From Myxosarcina sp. GA_180221_E-2-1-MAG-40_15 (GTDB lineage: Bacteria; Cyanobacteriota; Cyanobacteriia; Cyanobacteriales; Xenococcaceae): a stretch of DNA of 51,764 nucleotides. Of the stretch, positions 17,502 through 26,780 are shown piece by piece (within the stretch, counting starts at the first letter, position 1; each line of letters opens with the position of its first letter). The stretch lies in contig JAIMKV010000029.1 of assembly GCA_020692205.1 (NCBI GenBank), positions 1 to 51,764 on the forward strand. Direction: 5' to 3'. Made by a program: the position numbers and the translations under genes. The notes beneath the pieces are model-generated. The model saw only the letters and a list, made by a program, of their open reading frames with translations, ran no database searches and was not told the origin of the DNA.

Positions 17502-18017
17502 ATGGCTAACTATACGGCATCTTCTTTAAAAGCCGAACTTAATTCTCGAGGTTGGCGCATGACACCTCAAAGAGAAAAAATCCTGCACGTATTTCAAAAT
17601 CTGCCCAAAGGCGATCACCTCAGCGCAGAAGAATTACATGCTTTGGTAGAACAACGGGGAGAACCAATTAGTTTATCCACGATTTACCGTAGTGTAAAAT
17701 TAATGGCGCGGATGGGAATTCTGCGAGAATTAGAACTAGCAGAAGGACACAAACATTATGAGTTAAATCAACCTTACCCCCATCATCATCATCACGTTGT
17801 TTGTATTCAATGCAATAATACCATTGAGTTCAGAGACGACACTATCTTAAAACACAGTTTAAAGCAGTGCAAAAAAGAAGGGTTTCAGTTAATTGACTGT
17901 CAATTAACGGTAATGACTATTTGTCCTGAAGCTATTCGCATGGGTTGGCCATCGGCTTTGCCCACAGACTGGTGCTGTACAAGGGTTATCTCTGAAAGAG
18001 AAGCCAAGAAGAAATAA
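17502..18017 (+). CDS. fur: Ferric uptake regulator, FurA type, with an insertion in the C-terminal CxxC
   Basis: A 171-residue metal-dependent repressor. The N-terminal winged helix (residues about 8-90, 'GWRMTPQREKIL', 'PISLSTIYRSVKLMARMGILRE') is followed by the metal-binding dimerisation domain with 'PHHHHHVVCIQC' (His94-98, Cys101, Cys104) and 'IDCQLTV' (Cys133). These cysteine positions coincide with those of Anabaena FurA, which is about 150 residues long and ends with a second CxxC (Cys141, Cys144). Here Cys141-Pro-Glu is followed by about 15 extra residues (AIRMGWPSALPTDW...) before Cys158-Cys159. The protein thus appears to carry an insertion inside the second cysteine pair. In the family it controls iron-uptake and oxidative-stress genes. 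Single gene with its own promoter. Confidence 0.88.
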   Translation: MANYTASSLKAELNSRGWRMTPQREKILHVFQNLPKGDHLSAEELHALVEQRGEPISLSTIYRSVKLMARMGILRELELAEGHKHYELNQPYPHHHHHVVCIQCNNTIEFRDDTILKHSLKQCKKEGFQLIDCQLTVMTICPEAIRMGWPSALPTDWCCTRVISEREAKKK

Positions 18018-18026
18018 ATAAAATAA

Positions 18027-18125
18027 ATTGGCGTTGCATCCCGAGTGGGATAGAGGAACAAAACTCTTAAGCAGGTTAGCTTGCCTCAGATTCAAAATCA
18101 TTCCGTCAAGCAAGACAACGCCAAT
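18027..18125. repeat. Inverted-repeat-bounded element between fur and sufE
   Basis: ATTGGCGTTG at 18027-18036 is repeated in perfect inverted orientation at 18116-18125, bounding a 99-bp stretch with no coding capacity. It lies between convergent genes, so it could be a shared terminator structure or a small non-autonomous mobile element (MITE-like). I cannot identify target-site duplications with confidence. Confidence 0.4.
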
Positions 18126-18199
18126 AAACTCTAGCATTGCCCAGAGCATGAAACAGCGAGTAAGCCGGCTAAACTAGGTAAACCAATGCTTACCGCTAA

Positions 18200-18652
18200 T
18201 TACTCTGCTGCGCCTGAGTGAAAGCCCATAGCCTTTTTCTTCATCATCTGAAAAATATTAAAGAAACCGTTGGCGCGGGAGGGAGTAAGGCTAACATTTA
18301 AACCTGTATCCTCGATAAAATCAGGCTTTATTTTGATAATCTCTTCTGGAGTTAGCTCGTTTAATCCCTCAATCAAAAACGCTACCAATCCTTTGACTAG
18401 CTGTGCGTCAGAATCTCCCTGATAACAAATCTTCCCATTTTCCAGACTAGCGGTAATGTATACTTGAGAAACACAGCCCTTGACCTTATTTTCCTCAGTC
18501 TTGACCGATTCTGGCATGGCTGGAAGCTGGCTGGCATAGTGAAGTAGCTGCGCGTATTTTTGTTTAGGGTTAGAGCGACGTTTGAAGCGGTCAACAATTT
18601 TAGCTAGCTTGGGCGGTAAAGATGTTTGTGTTGATGACATATACAAATCCAT
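18200..18652 (-). CDS. sufE: Cysteine desulfurase sulfur acceptor SufE
   Basis: A 150-residue protein (146 if the internal ATG at 18640 is the start). It accepts persulfide sulfur from the desulfurase SufS and passes it to the SUF scaffold for iron-sulfur cluster assembly. The acceptor cysteine is Cys60 in 'ENKVKGCVSQVY', the invariant family motif. Further marks are 'GDSDAQLVKGLVAFLIEGL' and 'PSRANGFFNIFQMMKKKA'. Length is normal. It stands alone here, convergent with fur and divergent from glgC. Confidence 0.93.
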   Translation of the reverse strand: MDLYMSSTQTSLPPKLAKIVDRFKRRSNPKQKYAQLLHYASQLPAMPESVKTEENKVKGCVSQVYITASLENGKICYQGDSDAQLVKGLVAFLIEGLNELTPEEIIKIKPDFIEDTGLNVSLTPSRANGFFNIFQMMKKKAMGFHSGAAE

Positions 18653-18832
18653 GTCGGTGCGAAAATAACTTTAAAGATCACAATCTTGCTGAGTAATTAA
18701 GCGATCGCTTATATTACATTCACTTAATACTTTAGCAAAACTCATCCTTTTCCTTTTCATTTTGCTGAATCTGTCCCTCATTCAGATAAACTTTATTTTG
18801 AGAGGCATAGGCAGTCACGAGGTTTTTAAGAA

Positions 18833-20122
18833 GTGAAAAGAGTATTAGGTATTATTCTAGGAGGCGGTGCAGGTACTCGTTTGTATCCCCTAACTAAATT
18901 AAGGGCAAAACCAGCAGTACCCCTAGCTAGTAAATATCGTTTAATAGATATTCCCGTGAGTAACTGTATAAATTCTGAGATTCTCAAAATTTATGTTTTG
19001 ACTCAATTTAATTCTGCTTCTCTTAATCGACATCTAAATCGTAGTTATAATTTTTCTGGATTTAGAGAAGGATTTGTAGAGGTACTATCAGCACAGCAGA
19101 CTAAAGATAACTCTGGATGGTTTCAGGGTACTGCTGATGCGGTTCGCCAGTATATCGACTCAGTGAAAGCGTGGGATGTTGATGAAGTGATCATTTTGTC
19201 TGGCGATCATCTCTATCGCATGGACTATAGTAAATTTATTCGACACCATCGAAAAACTAATGCGGACATTACCTTATCAGTAGTGCCGATTGACGATAAA
19301 AGAGCTTCCAGCTTTGGGTTAATGAAAATAAATAATCAAGGCAGAATTATTGATTTTGCCGAAAAACCCAAGGGAGAAGACTTAAAAAAAATGCAGGTAG
19401 ACACTACCGTATTAGGTCTAACCTCAGATCAAGCTAAACAAAGTCCCTACATAGCTTCTATGGGAATTTATGTCTTTAAAAAAGACGTTTTGATTGACTT
19501 ATTAGAAAACAATTCTCACCAAACTGACTTTGGTAACGAAATTATTCCAGGAGCAGCACAAGATCGCAATCTCCAAGCATACTTATTTAAAGGCTATTGG
19601 GAAGATATTGGGACAATTGAATCATTTTATGAGGCAAATTTAGCTCTTACTAAACAGCCTCAGCCTGATTTTAGCTTTTATGATGAAAAAGCTCCGATTT
19701 ACACTCGTTCTCGTTACTTGCCACCCACAAAACTCCTGGACTGTCAGGTAAGTGAATCGATGATTGGCGAAGGTTGTATCCTTAAAAATTGTCAGATTAA
19801 TCATTCTGTAATTGGCATCAGAACTCGGATCGAAGGTGATTGCATCATTGAAGATACTTTGATTATGGGAGCAGATTTTTATGAGCCTTTTGCTGAAAGA
19901 AATTCGGGTTTGCAAAGTGGAGGAGTTCCCGTAGGAATTGGCGAAGGTTCGACTATTCGTCATGCCATCGTCGACAAAAATGCTCGTATTGGTCGCAATG
20001 TTCAAATTTTGAATAAAGATCGGGTTGAAGAATCTCAAAAAGAAGACGATGGCTTTTACATTCGTAGTGGTATTGTAGTAATTTTAAAAAATGCAACTAT
20101 TTCAGACAATACGGTTATTTAA
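18833..20122 (+). CDS. glgC: Glucose-1-phosphate adenylyltransferase (ADP-glucose pyrophosphorylase)
   Basis: A 429-residue enzyme that makes ADP-glucose from ATP and glucose-1-phosphate, the committed step of cyanobacterial glycogen synthesis. The N-terminal nucleotidyltransferase shows '[32 protein letters not shown]', '[11 protein letters not shown]' and '[12 protein letters not shown]'. Glucose-phosphate binding is at '[10 protein letters not shown]'. The C-terminal left-handed beta-helix ends with '[15 protein letters not shown]', where the 3-phosphoglycerate-responsive lysines of cyanobacterial and plant enzymes lie. Starts at GTG. Monocistronic, with a hairpin beginning at the stop codon. 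Confidence 0.97.
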   Translation: MKRVLGIILGGGAGTRLYPLTKLRAKPAVPLASKYRLIDIPVSNCINSEILKIYVLTQFNSASLNRHLNRSYNFSGFREGFVEVLSAQQTKDNSGWFQGTADAVRQYIDSVKAWDVDEVIILSGDHLYRMDYSKFIRHHRKTNADITLSVVPIDDKRASSFGLMKINNQGRIIDFAEKPKGEDLKKMQVDTTVLGLTSDQAKQSPYIASMGIYVFKKDVLIDLLENNSHQTDFGNEIIPGAAQDRNLQAYLFKGYWEDIGTIESFYEANLALTKQPQPDFSFYDEKAPIYTRSRYLPPTKLLDCQVSESMIGEGCILKNCQINHSVIGIRTRIEGDCIIEDTLIMGADFYEPFAERNSGLQSGGVPVGIGEGSTIRHAIVDKNARIGRNVQILNKDRVEESQKEDDGFYIRSGIVVILKNATISDNTVI

Positions 20123-20153
20123 AAAGCTCGGATACAGTCGCCAGCTTTTTAAA
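20118..20153 (+). terminator. Probable terminator of glgC
   Basis: An 11-bp perfect stem (TTTAAAAAGCT at 20118-20128 with AGCTTTTTAAA at 20143-20153) starts on the glgC stop codon and has a 14-nt loop. The 3' arm supplies the T-run. AU-rich, hence moderate confidence. Confidence 0.5.
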
Positions 20154-20501
20154 TGCCAACTTGAATAAAACAGTAGTTTGGCGTGATTCAATCGGCAATT
20201 GAAATTTAAAGTTTTTGAGGGTGTAGTTAAATTTGCTGCGCCCTTTATTTGCAGCTAGTTAAAAATGTTTTATTCAAAAAGTAGCGTTGCTGAATGTGTA
20301 ATTATAAGGCACTATTTCAGTTACTCATTCACCAATAGTAATTTCTTAAAAGCTAAAAGCTTTTAGCTATATTAGACCCAACTAATCAATAGATAATTAT
20401 GAGGTTAAACTTGAAATAAGATGCTGAAAATTATCTGATTATCCTCGTTCGTATTATTGAGCAGATTAAGGCAAGCTAACTTTCTAAGGAAATAATTCCC
20501 C
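20123..20501. other. Intergenic region between glgC and the DnaJ gene
   Basis: 379 bp with no gene visible. It holds the glgC terminator hairpin, a perfect 18-bp palindrome AGCTAAAAGCTTTTAGCT at 20351-20368, and the word GCGTTGCTGAATG (20284-20296), which resembles ends of some cyanobacterial insertion sequences. The palindrome shares its AGCTTTT/AAAAGCT words with the heptamer array at 8514-8548. Confidence 0.55.
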
Positions 20502-21506
20502 ATGTCTTCTACCGAATTTAAAGATTATTACGCTATTTTAGGAGTCAATAAAACAGCAGGTGTTGATGAAATCAAACAGAAATTTCGTAAACTAGCTTTT
20601 AAATATCATCCTGATCGCAACCAGGGCGAAAAATCTGCCGAAGCGAAGTTTAAAGAAATTAGCGAAGCTTATGACGTGCTTTCGGATGAAGACAAACGCT
20701 CTCAATACGATCGCTTTGGGCAATATTGGCAGCAAAATACTGCAACAGAGTATACCAAAACAAATTTTGACCATAATAATCTTAATACCAAAGTTGGCTC
20801 TAACGGCACAGACTTTAGTCAGTACGGCAACTTTGAAGAATTTATCAATGAACTTTTGGGTCGTTTTTCTAGTCCTAGTACCAACAGCGGCACTGCTCAA
20901 AACTACTCATCCCCAGGTACTACTAAAAACAGCAATTATCAAGAATTTAATCGAGTTGGACAATCTGGGTTGGCAAATAGCGAAGCTAGCATTAACTTGA
21001 CTCATGCTGAAGCATTTCGAGGTACGACTAAAAGTCTCAGTTTAGGGCAAGAAACAATAGAAGTTCGTATTCCTGCGGGTGCTAAACCTGGTTCTCGTAT
21101 TCGTCTAGCTGAGAAGGGAAAATTTAGTCCCTACACTCAGCAAAGAGAAGATTTATATCTTAATGTTCAATTAAATCCTCATCCTTTTTTTGCTTTTGAA
21201 GGCGACAACTTAGTCTGTGAAGTTCCAATCACACCTGATGAAGCAGTTTTGGGTTCATCAATTAGTATTCCAACTCCTGAGGGTGGGGTAAATATGAAAG
21301 TTCCTGCTGGCATAAGTTCGGGACAGGTATTACGTTTGCGCGGCAAAGGATGGTCTTCGCCCCAAGGAAATCGCACAGATTTACTGGTACGCATCGTAGT
21401 TGCTACTCCTCAAAAAATTAGTTCTCAAGAAAAAGAGTACTATGAAAAAATTCGCGATCTGCGTAGCGAAAACCCCCGTGAGAGTTTGCAAGCAGTCAGT
21501 CTTTAA
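20502..21506 (+). CDS. dnaJ: DnaJ-family co-chaperone without zinc finger (CbpA/type II-like)
   Basis: A 334-residue Hsp40. An N-terminal J domain (about residues 6-73) contains the invariant HPD at 36-38, which stimulates the ATPase of DnaK. A Gly/Ser/Asn/Thr-rich linker (about residues 85-160) follows. Then come the two C-terminal substrate-binding beta domains ('EVRIPAGAKPGSRIRLAEKGK', 'LNPHPFFAFEGDNLVCEVPITPDEAVLGSSISIPTPEGG', 'LRLRGKGWSSPQGNRTDLLVRI'). The cysteine-rich zinc-finger repeats of classical DnaJ are absent, which places it with CbpA/type II proteins. Monocistronic, ending at a good rho-independent terminator. Confidence 0.92.
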   Translation: MSSTEFKDYYAILGVNKTAGVDEIKQKFRKLAFKYHPDRNQGEKSAEAKFKEISEAYDVLSDEDKRSQYDRFGQYWQQNTATEYTKTNFDHNNLNTKVGSNGTDFSQYGNFEEFINELLGRFSSPSTNSGTAQNYSSPGTTKNSNYQEFNRVGQSGLANSEASINLTHAEAFRGTTKSLSLGQETIEVRIPAGAKPGSRIRLAEKGKFSPYTQQREDLYLNVQLNPHPFFAFEGDNLVCEVPITPDEAVLGSSISIPTPEGGVNMKVPAGISSGQVLRLRGKGWSSPQGNRTDLLVRIVVATPQKISSQEKEYYEKIRDLRSENPRESLQAVSL

Positions 21507-21574
21507 ACATACTAGATTTTTAAAAGTTTAATATTAAATTAAGCTGTTTTCCAATGCTTTAAATAGACTAGTTT

Positions 21575-21608
21575 AATCCCAGAAATTAAGCTTGATTCTG
21601 GGATTTTT
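21575..21608 (+). terminator. Rho-independent terminator of the DnaJ gene
   Basis: A perfect 10-bp stem, AATCCCAGAA (21575-21584) with TTCTGGGATT (21596-21605), is followed immediately by T residues, about 70 bp beyond the stop codon and before the convergent TldD/PmbA gene. Confidence 0.8.
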
Positions 21609-21629
21609 GCTCATCAGAGCAAAATTTAG

Positions 21630-22976
21630 TTAAATACTGTCAGTGATGCTGCTAAAGTGGAAATTTTCAACTTTACAGCCAGGAATTACACTACTGCCAC
21701 AGCGTTTTGCTTGACTCAATGCCACTACATTTTGCAACATTTCGGGTAAACACTGATTAAAGCGCAGGTTTTTAACTGGGTGAGAGATTTTGCCATTTTC
21801 AATCAAGAAAGTACCATCTCTAGTCATTCCTGTAACTTCTAGGGTACGAGGATTAACATAACGTACATACCAAGCACGACTGACAAAAATCCCTCGTTCG
21901 GTACTGGCAATCAAATCCGCAACAGTTTTGTCTGAACCAGTCATGACAATGGGATACATTGCCCCTGTAGGTTCTTTTCCCTGTTCTTTTGCCCAATAGC
22001 GACTATAGGCCAGAGTTTTGGGAATACCGTCTTGGATAATATTGAGTGTTTCATTGCTCAAGCCATCGCCAAAAAACCTACCGCCCTGCAACAGAGGATG
22101 AGCAGCATGGCGTTGAACTTGAATCATCGGACTAAATAGCTGTTCGCCAACTTTGTTGCCAATAGGCTTACCGGCATCATCGCTGCGAGACATAAAAGAA
22201 CGTCCTTCATCCGCTGCCCGCGCATCTAAATTCCAGATTACCCAAGGAAGTAAACTAGCAAATGCTGAAGGTTCAAAAACAACCGTATAGTCACCTGGTT
22301 CAATAGCTTGAGGATTACGAGAAGCGATCGCTCTTTTGATTACTTTTTCAGTCAAGTCGATAATCGGTAAGTGAGCAATACTCCAGGCGGTGCAACGATT
22401 CCAGCTAGAACCATTATCAACACGGGCGGTAAAACTAAAGTCGGCTTCGGTGGTGCGATCGCAACCCCGTAAACCAGCCGAATTACCGATAGCGTTAAGC
22501 GATACCTGAAAACTCAATGTCCCCGATCCGTTGACTCCTGCATCTTGACTTAAGGAACAGACTTGCTGAATAATTTCGCCTTTTTTTAGGGGCGAAAGAT
22601 TAGCAGTAGCTTCGTCAAAAGCAGGCAAGCGATCGCTGTAGGTTTGTTTGGGTAATAATTCAACCCATTCAGGATCTTCAGGGGCAATCCGCGCCAGATC
22701 TTCAGCACGTCTTAAAGTTTCGGCGATCGCGTCTCGCTCTAATTCAGTAGTGGAGGCAGAGGCACTACGTTTACCAAAATAGCTAGTGACGGTGAGGCTA
22801 AAGGTATTCTTGCGCACATTTTGACTAATCTGGTTCTCGGAAAAGCGACTGAGAGCGGTTTCGCTGGCACTTAGGCTTACAAAAATACCGTCGGCCTGAG
22901 ATTGAGCGATCGCTAATTCGATTAAAGCCAAAGCTGCTTCTTGGGTAACAAATGTATTAGAAGTGGTTAAAGTCAT
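21630..22976 (-). CDS. pmbA: TldD/PmbA-family protein (probable TldE/PmbA-type subunit)
   Basis: A 448-residue member of the TldD/PmbA (U62 peptidase-related) family. TldD and TldE form a metalloprotease that trims unfolded peptides and matures some ribosomal peptides and antitoxins. Recognised parts include 'ETALSRFSENQISQNVRKNTFSLTVTSYFGKR', 'LSFQVSLNAIGNSAGLRGCDRTTEADFSFTAR', 'GDYTVVFEPSAFASLLPWV' and the C-terminal 'GMTRDGTFLIENGKISHPVKNLRFNQ'. The HExxxH zinc motif of TldD is not visible, so it is more likely the non-catalytic TldE/PmbA-type partner. No tldD partner lies in this window. Convergent with the DnaJ gene. Confidence 0.85.
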   Translation of the reverse strand: MTLTTSNTFVTQEAALALIELAIAQSQADGIFVSLSASETALSRFSENQISQNVRKNTFSLTVTSYFGKRSASASTTELERDAIAETLRRAEDLARIAPEDPEWVELLPKQTYSDRLPAFDEATANLSPLKKGEIIQQVCSLSQDAGVNGSGTLSFQVSLNAIGNSAGLRGCDRTTEADFSFTARVDNGSSWNRCTAWSIAHLPIIDLTEKVIKRAIASRNPQAIEPGDYTVVFEPSAFASLLPWVIWNLDARAADEGRSFMSRSDDAGKPIGNKVGEQLFSPMIQVQRHAAHPLLQGGRFFGDGLSNETLNIIQDGIPKTLAYSRYWAKEQGKEPTGAMYPIVMTGSDKTVADLIASTERGIFVSRAWYVRYVNPRTLEVTGMTRDGTFLIENGKISHPVKNLRFNQCLPEMLQNVVALSQAKRCGSSVIPGCKVENFHFSSITDSI

Positions 22977-23103
22977 ATTTAACTAACAATTGAGCAGTAA
23001 TAGGCTAGAAGCTTTTGCCGATAAAGCCTAAACTAGGTAAAGTTACATAGTAGCAATCTGAAGAATGATAGTATTGTTTTTTGGTGACTTAGGATAAATT
23101 ATT

Positions 23104-24087
23104 ATGGCTGAAACTTTAATGTTTAACGCTTTGAGAGAAGCGACAGACGAAGAAATGGCGAGGGATAATACTGTCTTCGTCTTGGGTGAAGATGTCGGGC
23201 ATTATGGTGGTTCATATAAAGTCACCAAAGATTTACACAAAAAATACGGCGATTTGCGTTTACTAGATACTCCGATTGCTGAAAATAGCTTCTGTGGCAT
23301 GGCCGTTGGTGCAGCTATGACTGGCTTGCGTCCGATTATTGAAGGCATGAATATGGGCTTTTTACTGTTGGCGTTTAACCAAATTGCTAACAACGCGGGG
23401 ATGTTGCGCTATACTTCTGGCGGTAACTTTAAGATTCCGATGGTAATTCGCGGGCCTGGCGGCGTAGGAAGACAATTGGGTGCAGAACATTCTCAAAGAT
23501 TAGAAGCTTATTTCCATGCTGTACCTGGATTAAAAATTGTGGCTTGTTCGACAGCTTATAACGCCAAAGGTTTACTCAAAGCAGCGATTCGAGATGATAA
23601 CCCTGTACTGTTTTTTGAACACGTCTTACTTTACAACCTCAAAGACGATCTACCACAGGATGAATATATTTTACCTTTAGATAAGGCAGAAATGGTGCGA
23701 GAAGGTAAGGACGTGACTATCCTGACTTATTCGCGGATGCGCCATCACTGTACCCAAGCATTAAAAGCGATCGAACAACAAGGTTACGATCCTGAGATTA
23801 TTGACTTAATTTCCCTCAAGCCGTTTGATATGGAAACTATTGGTGAGTCGGTACGTAAAACTCATAAAGTAATCATTGTGGAAGAATGTATGAAAACTGG
23901 CGGTATTGGTGCAGAATTGGTGGCATTAATTAACGAACAGCTATTTGATGAGTTAGATGCGCCCGTTTTGCGTTTATCTTCTCAAGACATTCCTACACCT
24001 TACAACGGTAAGTTAGAGAGTTTAACTATTGTACAGCCAGCACAAATTGCCGAAGCAGTCCAAAAAATGATGGAGGATAGAATTTAA
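23104..24087 (+). CDS. pdhB: Pyruvate dehydrogenase E1 component, beta subunit
   Basis: A 327-residue subunit of the thiamine-diphosphate-dependent E1 enzyme, which with the alpha subunit decarboxylates pyruvate for acetyl-CoA formation. The start '[41 protein letters not shown]' and the later '[28 protein letters not shown]' are diagnostic. Also present are '[24 protein letters not shown]' and the C-terminal transketolase domain '[19 protein letters not shown]'. Normal length. The alpha subunit, E2 and E3 genes are not in the window, in line with the scattered pdh genes of cyanobacteria. Confidence 0.95.
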   Translation: MAETLMFNALREATDEEMARDNTVFVLGEDVGHYGGSYKVTKDLHKKYGDLRLLDTPIAENSFCGMAVGAAMTGLRPIIEGMNMGFLLLAFNQIANNAGMLRYTSGGNFKIPMVIRGPGGVGRQLGAEHSQRLEAYFHAVPGLKIVACSTAYNAKGLLKAAIRDDNPVLFFEHVLLYNLKDDLPQDEYILPLDKAEMVREGKDVTILTYSRMRHHCTQALKAIEQQGYDPEIIDLISLKPFDMETIGESVRKTHKVIIVEECMKTGGIGAELVALINEQLFDELDAPVLRLSSQDIPTPYNGKLESLTIVQPAQIAEAVQKMMEDRI

Positions 24088-24173
24088 GTTTTTAAGTTCA
24101 ATTGATCAATCCAATTTGTTTTCAAGGTGTTTGTGTGCTGCAAATGCCTTTTTTGGAGTTGAATTTTAGTAAT

Positions 24174-24755
24174 CTAAAAATCGTGAGAATCAACAGAAGT
24201 ATTTTGCGCCTTGGTTTGATGCTTGGAAGTACTAATATGCTGCAAATTTAGGAGATATTGGCTAATTGAAATCAACAAGATTGCCAAAGCTATATACACG
24301 ACATCGCTTATTTGTTTAATTTCTAAACTAAGCATTTGCTTAAACAAACTAACAATTAGTGCCACTACGATTACATTAACTAATTTACTCTTCAGCTCTT
24401 CTAGGCTATTAGTTTGTAAAATACTAGAGTCATCTTGGTGTTTAATCTCAATTTCCGAGATAAACAATTCATAAATACCAAAGGCAAAAATTAATAAAAC
24501 AATACCAATTAAATAGTAATCTATGCCGCCAACAATGTAAGAAACTATGTCTAAAGTAGCTTCTTGTCCTACTGCCTCTCCATCTAATCCTAAAGTTAAA
24601 CCAGACCAAATATCCCGAGTTCCGATAAGAATAAACCGTAAGGCACTAAGTAAACTAAAGATAACTGGAGCGATAATAAAAAAGCGAAAGTTCCAGATAA
24701 AAGCCTCAAAAACCATCTCAACTTTTTTTAATCTTCTTGACGTATTGTTATTCAT
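24174..24755 (-). CDS. UPF0114 (YqhA-like) integral membrane protein
   Basis: A 193-residue protein with about four membrane segments: 'NFRFFIIAPVIFSLLSALRFILIG', 'GGIDYYLIGIVLLIFAFGIYELF', 'LVNVIVVALIVSLFKQML', and 'VVYIALAILLISISQYLL'. The 'FGIYELFISEIEIKH' segment and overall layout match UPF0114/YqhA, a family of unknown biochemical function. Convergent with pdhB. No operon partner. Confidence 0.8.
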   Translation of the reverse strand: MNNNTSRRLKKVEMVFEAFIWNFRFFIIAPVIFSLLSALRFILIGTRDIWSGLTLGLDGEAVGQEATLDIVSYIVGGIDYYLIGIVLLIFAFGIYELFISEIEIKHQDDSSILQTNSLEELKSKLVNVIVVALIVSLFKQMLSLEIKQISDVVYIALAILLISISQYLLNLQHISTSKHQTKAQNTSVDSHDF

Positions 24756-24849
24756 TAATTAGTTAAGAAATTTATGCTGCTAAATGCTTATTTTCTCACG
24801 TAGATTAATTATCCGTGGGAAAAATTAGTTAATCAAGACAATATTGTGG

Positions 24850-26064
24850 TTATACCGAGGCAGAATCTTTAATCCACTGCAAATGCTGAGGCAGTAACTT
24901 AGCCAAATTATAACGCTCTAAAATTGTTTCTCTGGCTCGATTACGGATTGCTGCCATCTTTTCAGGATGATCTAAAGCTTCAATGACGCGATCGCTAATT
25001 TCCTGAGGAGCGAAAAAATTAACCAGTAGGCCATTAAGATTATCCTCAATGACTTCCGTCACGGGAGCAGTATCAGAAGCCACAATCACACAGCCTGTAG
25101 CTAAAGCTTCGAGCATCGACCACGAAAGCACAAAAGGACAAGTTAGATAGATATGTATCGAAGAAGCCTGCAACACCTGAAGATACTCGTTATAGGGCAA
25201 TAAGTCCGTAAAGTGGACTCGACTCAAATCTAAAGGAAATTTTTCCAGCATCGCTTCTTTATAAGTTTTCCCATCAGGCAGATTTTTGCCATAGGCGACG
25301 CGATTTTTACCGACGATGACAAAATGACACTGGGGTCGTTTTAGTTGCAAAATAGATATAGCCTCAATTAGTTGTGGAAAACCGCGATAAGGTTCCATAC
25401 CTCTAGCAACATAGGTAACAATCTCTTTGGCTTGAGTAAGGTCAAGATCAATGCGAGGTAAAATTAACTGAGCATTTGGTACAGGCTGAAAATAGTTAGT
25501 ATCTATGCCGTCGTGATGAACTTTGATTTTAGGATGAAACTCTGGGGGAAATTGCGATCGCTGCCACTGAGTCGGCGATAAACCGCGATCGCAACTAACT
25601 AAATCCAATAAAATTGGCGCGTTTTTAAGCCGAATCCTGGCTTCATCATCAGCATTGATTGGCTCGCTGGGGTCAAAGCTAGCATCTGAGCCATAGGCAC
25701 GATAAAACCATTCAAAATAGCAAAGTAAGGTTGCTCGAGGAAAAATATCCTTCATAAATAAAGTTGGTCCCCATCCAGAATGACCATATACTACGTCAGG
25801 ATAAAAACCTTGCTCTTTCAATTGCTGAGCCACTCGATACACCCCTTGAGCCTCCAAAACCGCATTTTCTAAAGGTTTTACATAGTGATGAGTTTCACGG
25901 TGCGCTGAGCGAGATTTTTTATATACTACTTTATTAACGCCTGCAATCCGTCCTTCGAGGCGATTTGTGGCATAAACTACGGTATTTTGCGGATCTTTGC
26001 CCAAAACCATGGCTAAATGACGAAATTGAGCGGGAAAATTAGGATGTAAGAATAAAATCTTCAT
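24850..26064 (-). CDS. Family 4-type glycosyltransferase
   Basis: A 404-residue GT-B glycosyltransferase. The N-terminal acceptor domain begins 'MKILFLHPNFPAQFRHLAMVLG'. The C-terminal nucleotide-sugar domain starts around 'EIVTYVARGMEPYRGFPQLIEAISIL' and holds 'LTCPFVLSWSMLEALATGCVIVASDTAPVTEVI', the E-x7-E-like donor-binding region of GT4 enzymes. It probably adds a sugar to an exopolysaccharide, lipid or other envelope glycan. Donor and acceptor are unknown. Transcribed divergently from the DUF1517 gene. No other polysaccharide genes are adjacent. Confidence 0.85.
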   Translation of the reverse strand: MKILFLHPNFPAQFRHLAMVLGKDPQNTVVYATNRLEGRIAGVNKVVYKKSRSAHRETHHYVKPLENAVLEAQGVYRVAQQLKEQGFYPDVVYGHSGWGPTLFMKDIFPRATLLCYFEWFYRAYGSDASFDPSEPINADDEARIRLKNAPILLDLVSCDRGLSPTQWQRSQFPPEFHPKIKVHHDGIDTNYFQPVPNAQLILPRIDLDLTQAKEIVTYVARGMEPYRGFPQLIEAISILQLKRPQCHFVIVGKNRVAYGKNLPDGKTYKEAMLEKFPLDLSRVHFTDLLPYNEYLQVLQASSIHIYLTCPFVLSWSMLEALATGCVIVASDTAPVTEVIEDNLNGLLVNFFAPQEISDRVIEALDHPEKMAAIRNRARETILERYNLAKLLPQHLQWIKDSASV

Positions 26065-26169
26065 AACTACTCGCTTAAGCTAGGGGTACAAATCCCCAAT
26101 TTTAGCTTGCGTTCAACTGAGCATAACAATAATGGTAAGTTGATAAAATACCTTAAAATTTTACGGATC

Positions 26170-26772
26170 ATGACTTCTTGGCGCGATCGCATCTCACAAT
26201 TTAGTGGCAAAACCCGCTTTGTCGTGTCTCGCATTTTTATCCATTTAGCAGGAGCGGAAATTGCTCCCCTGTTAGGTATCTTGAATCGTGTCGCCAGAGA
26301 AGCCATTGAGGCTGATGGCGATCTAGAAGTACTCGGAGAGGGATTAGTCTGTGTATGTCAAAATCTGCTGCAAATGAGTAATTACTGGCAATCTGCGGGC
26401 AATGAAGGAGATGTATTGTGGGATGAAGGAGAAGCAGGTGATTATGTGAATGAACTGTTTACCGATTCCGCCCAAAGATATCTCAGTGCCATAGATACGA
26501 CTGAAGATACTCATGATGATCAGCCTTTATCTTTACCTGTCACTCGCAATTTAGTAGTCATCTTAACCGTTGCTCTAACAGGGGAATCCCCCGATCTAGA
26601 GAATAATCTTGCCGATGTAGAAGCCTTAGAAGAAGGACTCAAAGCTTTGATTAATCTCCATCATCAAGAAAAGCTCAGAGCGATTCAAATCCATTTCTCC
26701 CCAGCAAAGTTAGGTGATGAGCTAGATGGAGAGCAGTTATTACTCAACTTCCCTGAGTTAATTCCCCTTTAA
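26170..26772 (+). CDS. DUF1517-family protein
   Basis: About 200 residues from the ATG at 26170 ('MTSWRDRISQFSGKTRFVVSRIF'). An upstream in-frame TTG at 26107 would add 21 residues but reaches into the divergent promoter region, so the ATG is preferred. The protein is soluble and acidic, with 'LVCVCQNLLQMSNYWQSAGNEGDVLWDEGEAGDYVNELFTDSAQRYL', 'LSLPVTRNLVVILTVAL' and the C-terminal 'HFSPAKLGDELDGEQLLLNFPELIPL'. I recognise this as a cyanobacterial DUF1517-type protein. Its function is unknown. Followed by a strong bidirectional terminator. Confidence 0.8.
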   Translation: MTSWRDRISQFSGKTRFVVSRIFIHLAGAEIAPLLGILNRVAREAIEADGDLEVLGEGLVCVCQNLLQMSNYWQSAGNEGDVLWDEGEAGDYVNELFTDSAQRYLSAIDTTEDTHDDQPLSLPVTRNLVVILTVALTGESPDLENNLADVEALEEGLKALINLHHQEKLRAIQIHFSPAKLGDELDGEQLLLNFPELIPL

Positions 26773-26780
26773 GCTAACAG

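Noticed and set aside
17784-17796. Five consecutive histidines in Fur, resembling an engineered His tag
   Set aside because: A His-rich PHHHHH stretch at this position is normal for cyanobacterial FurA proteins.
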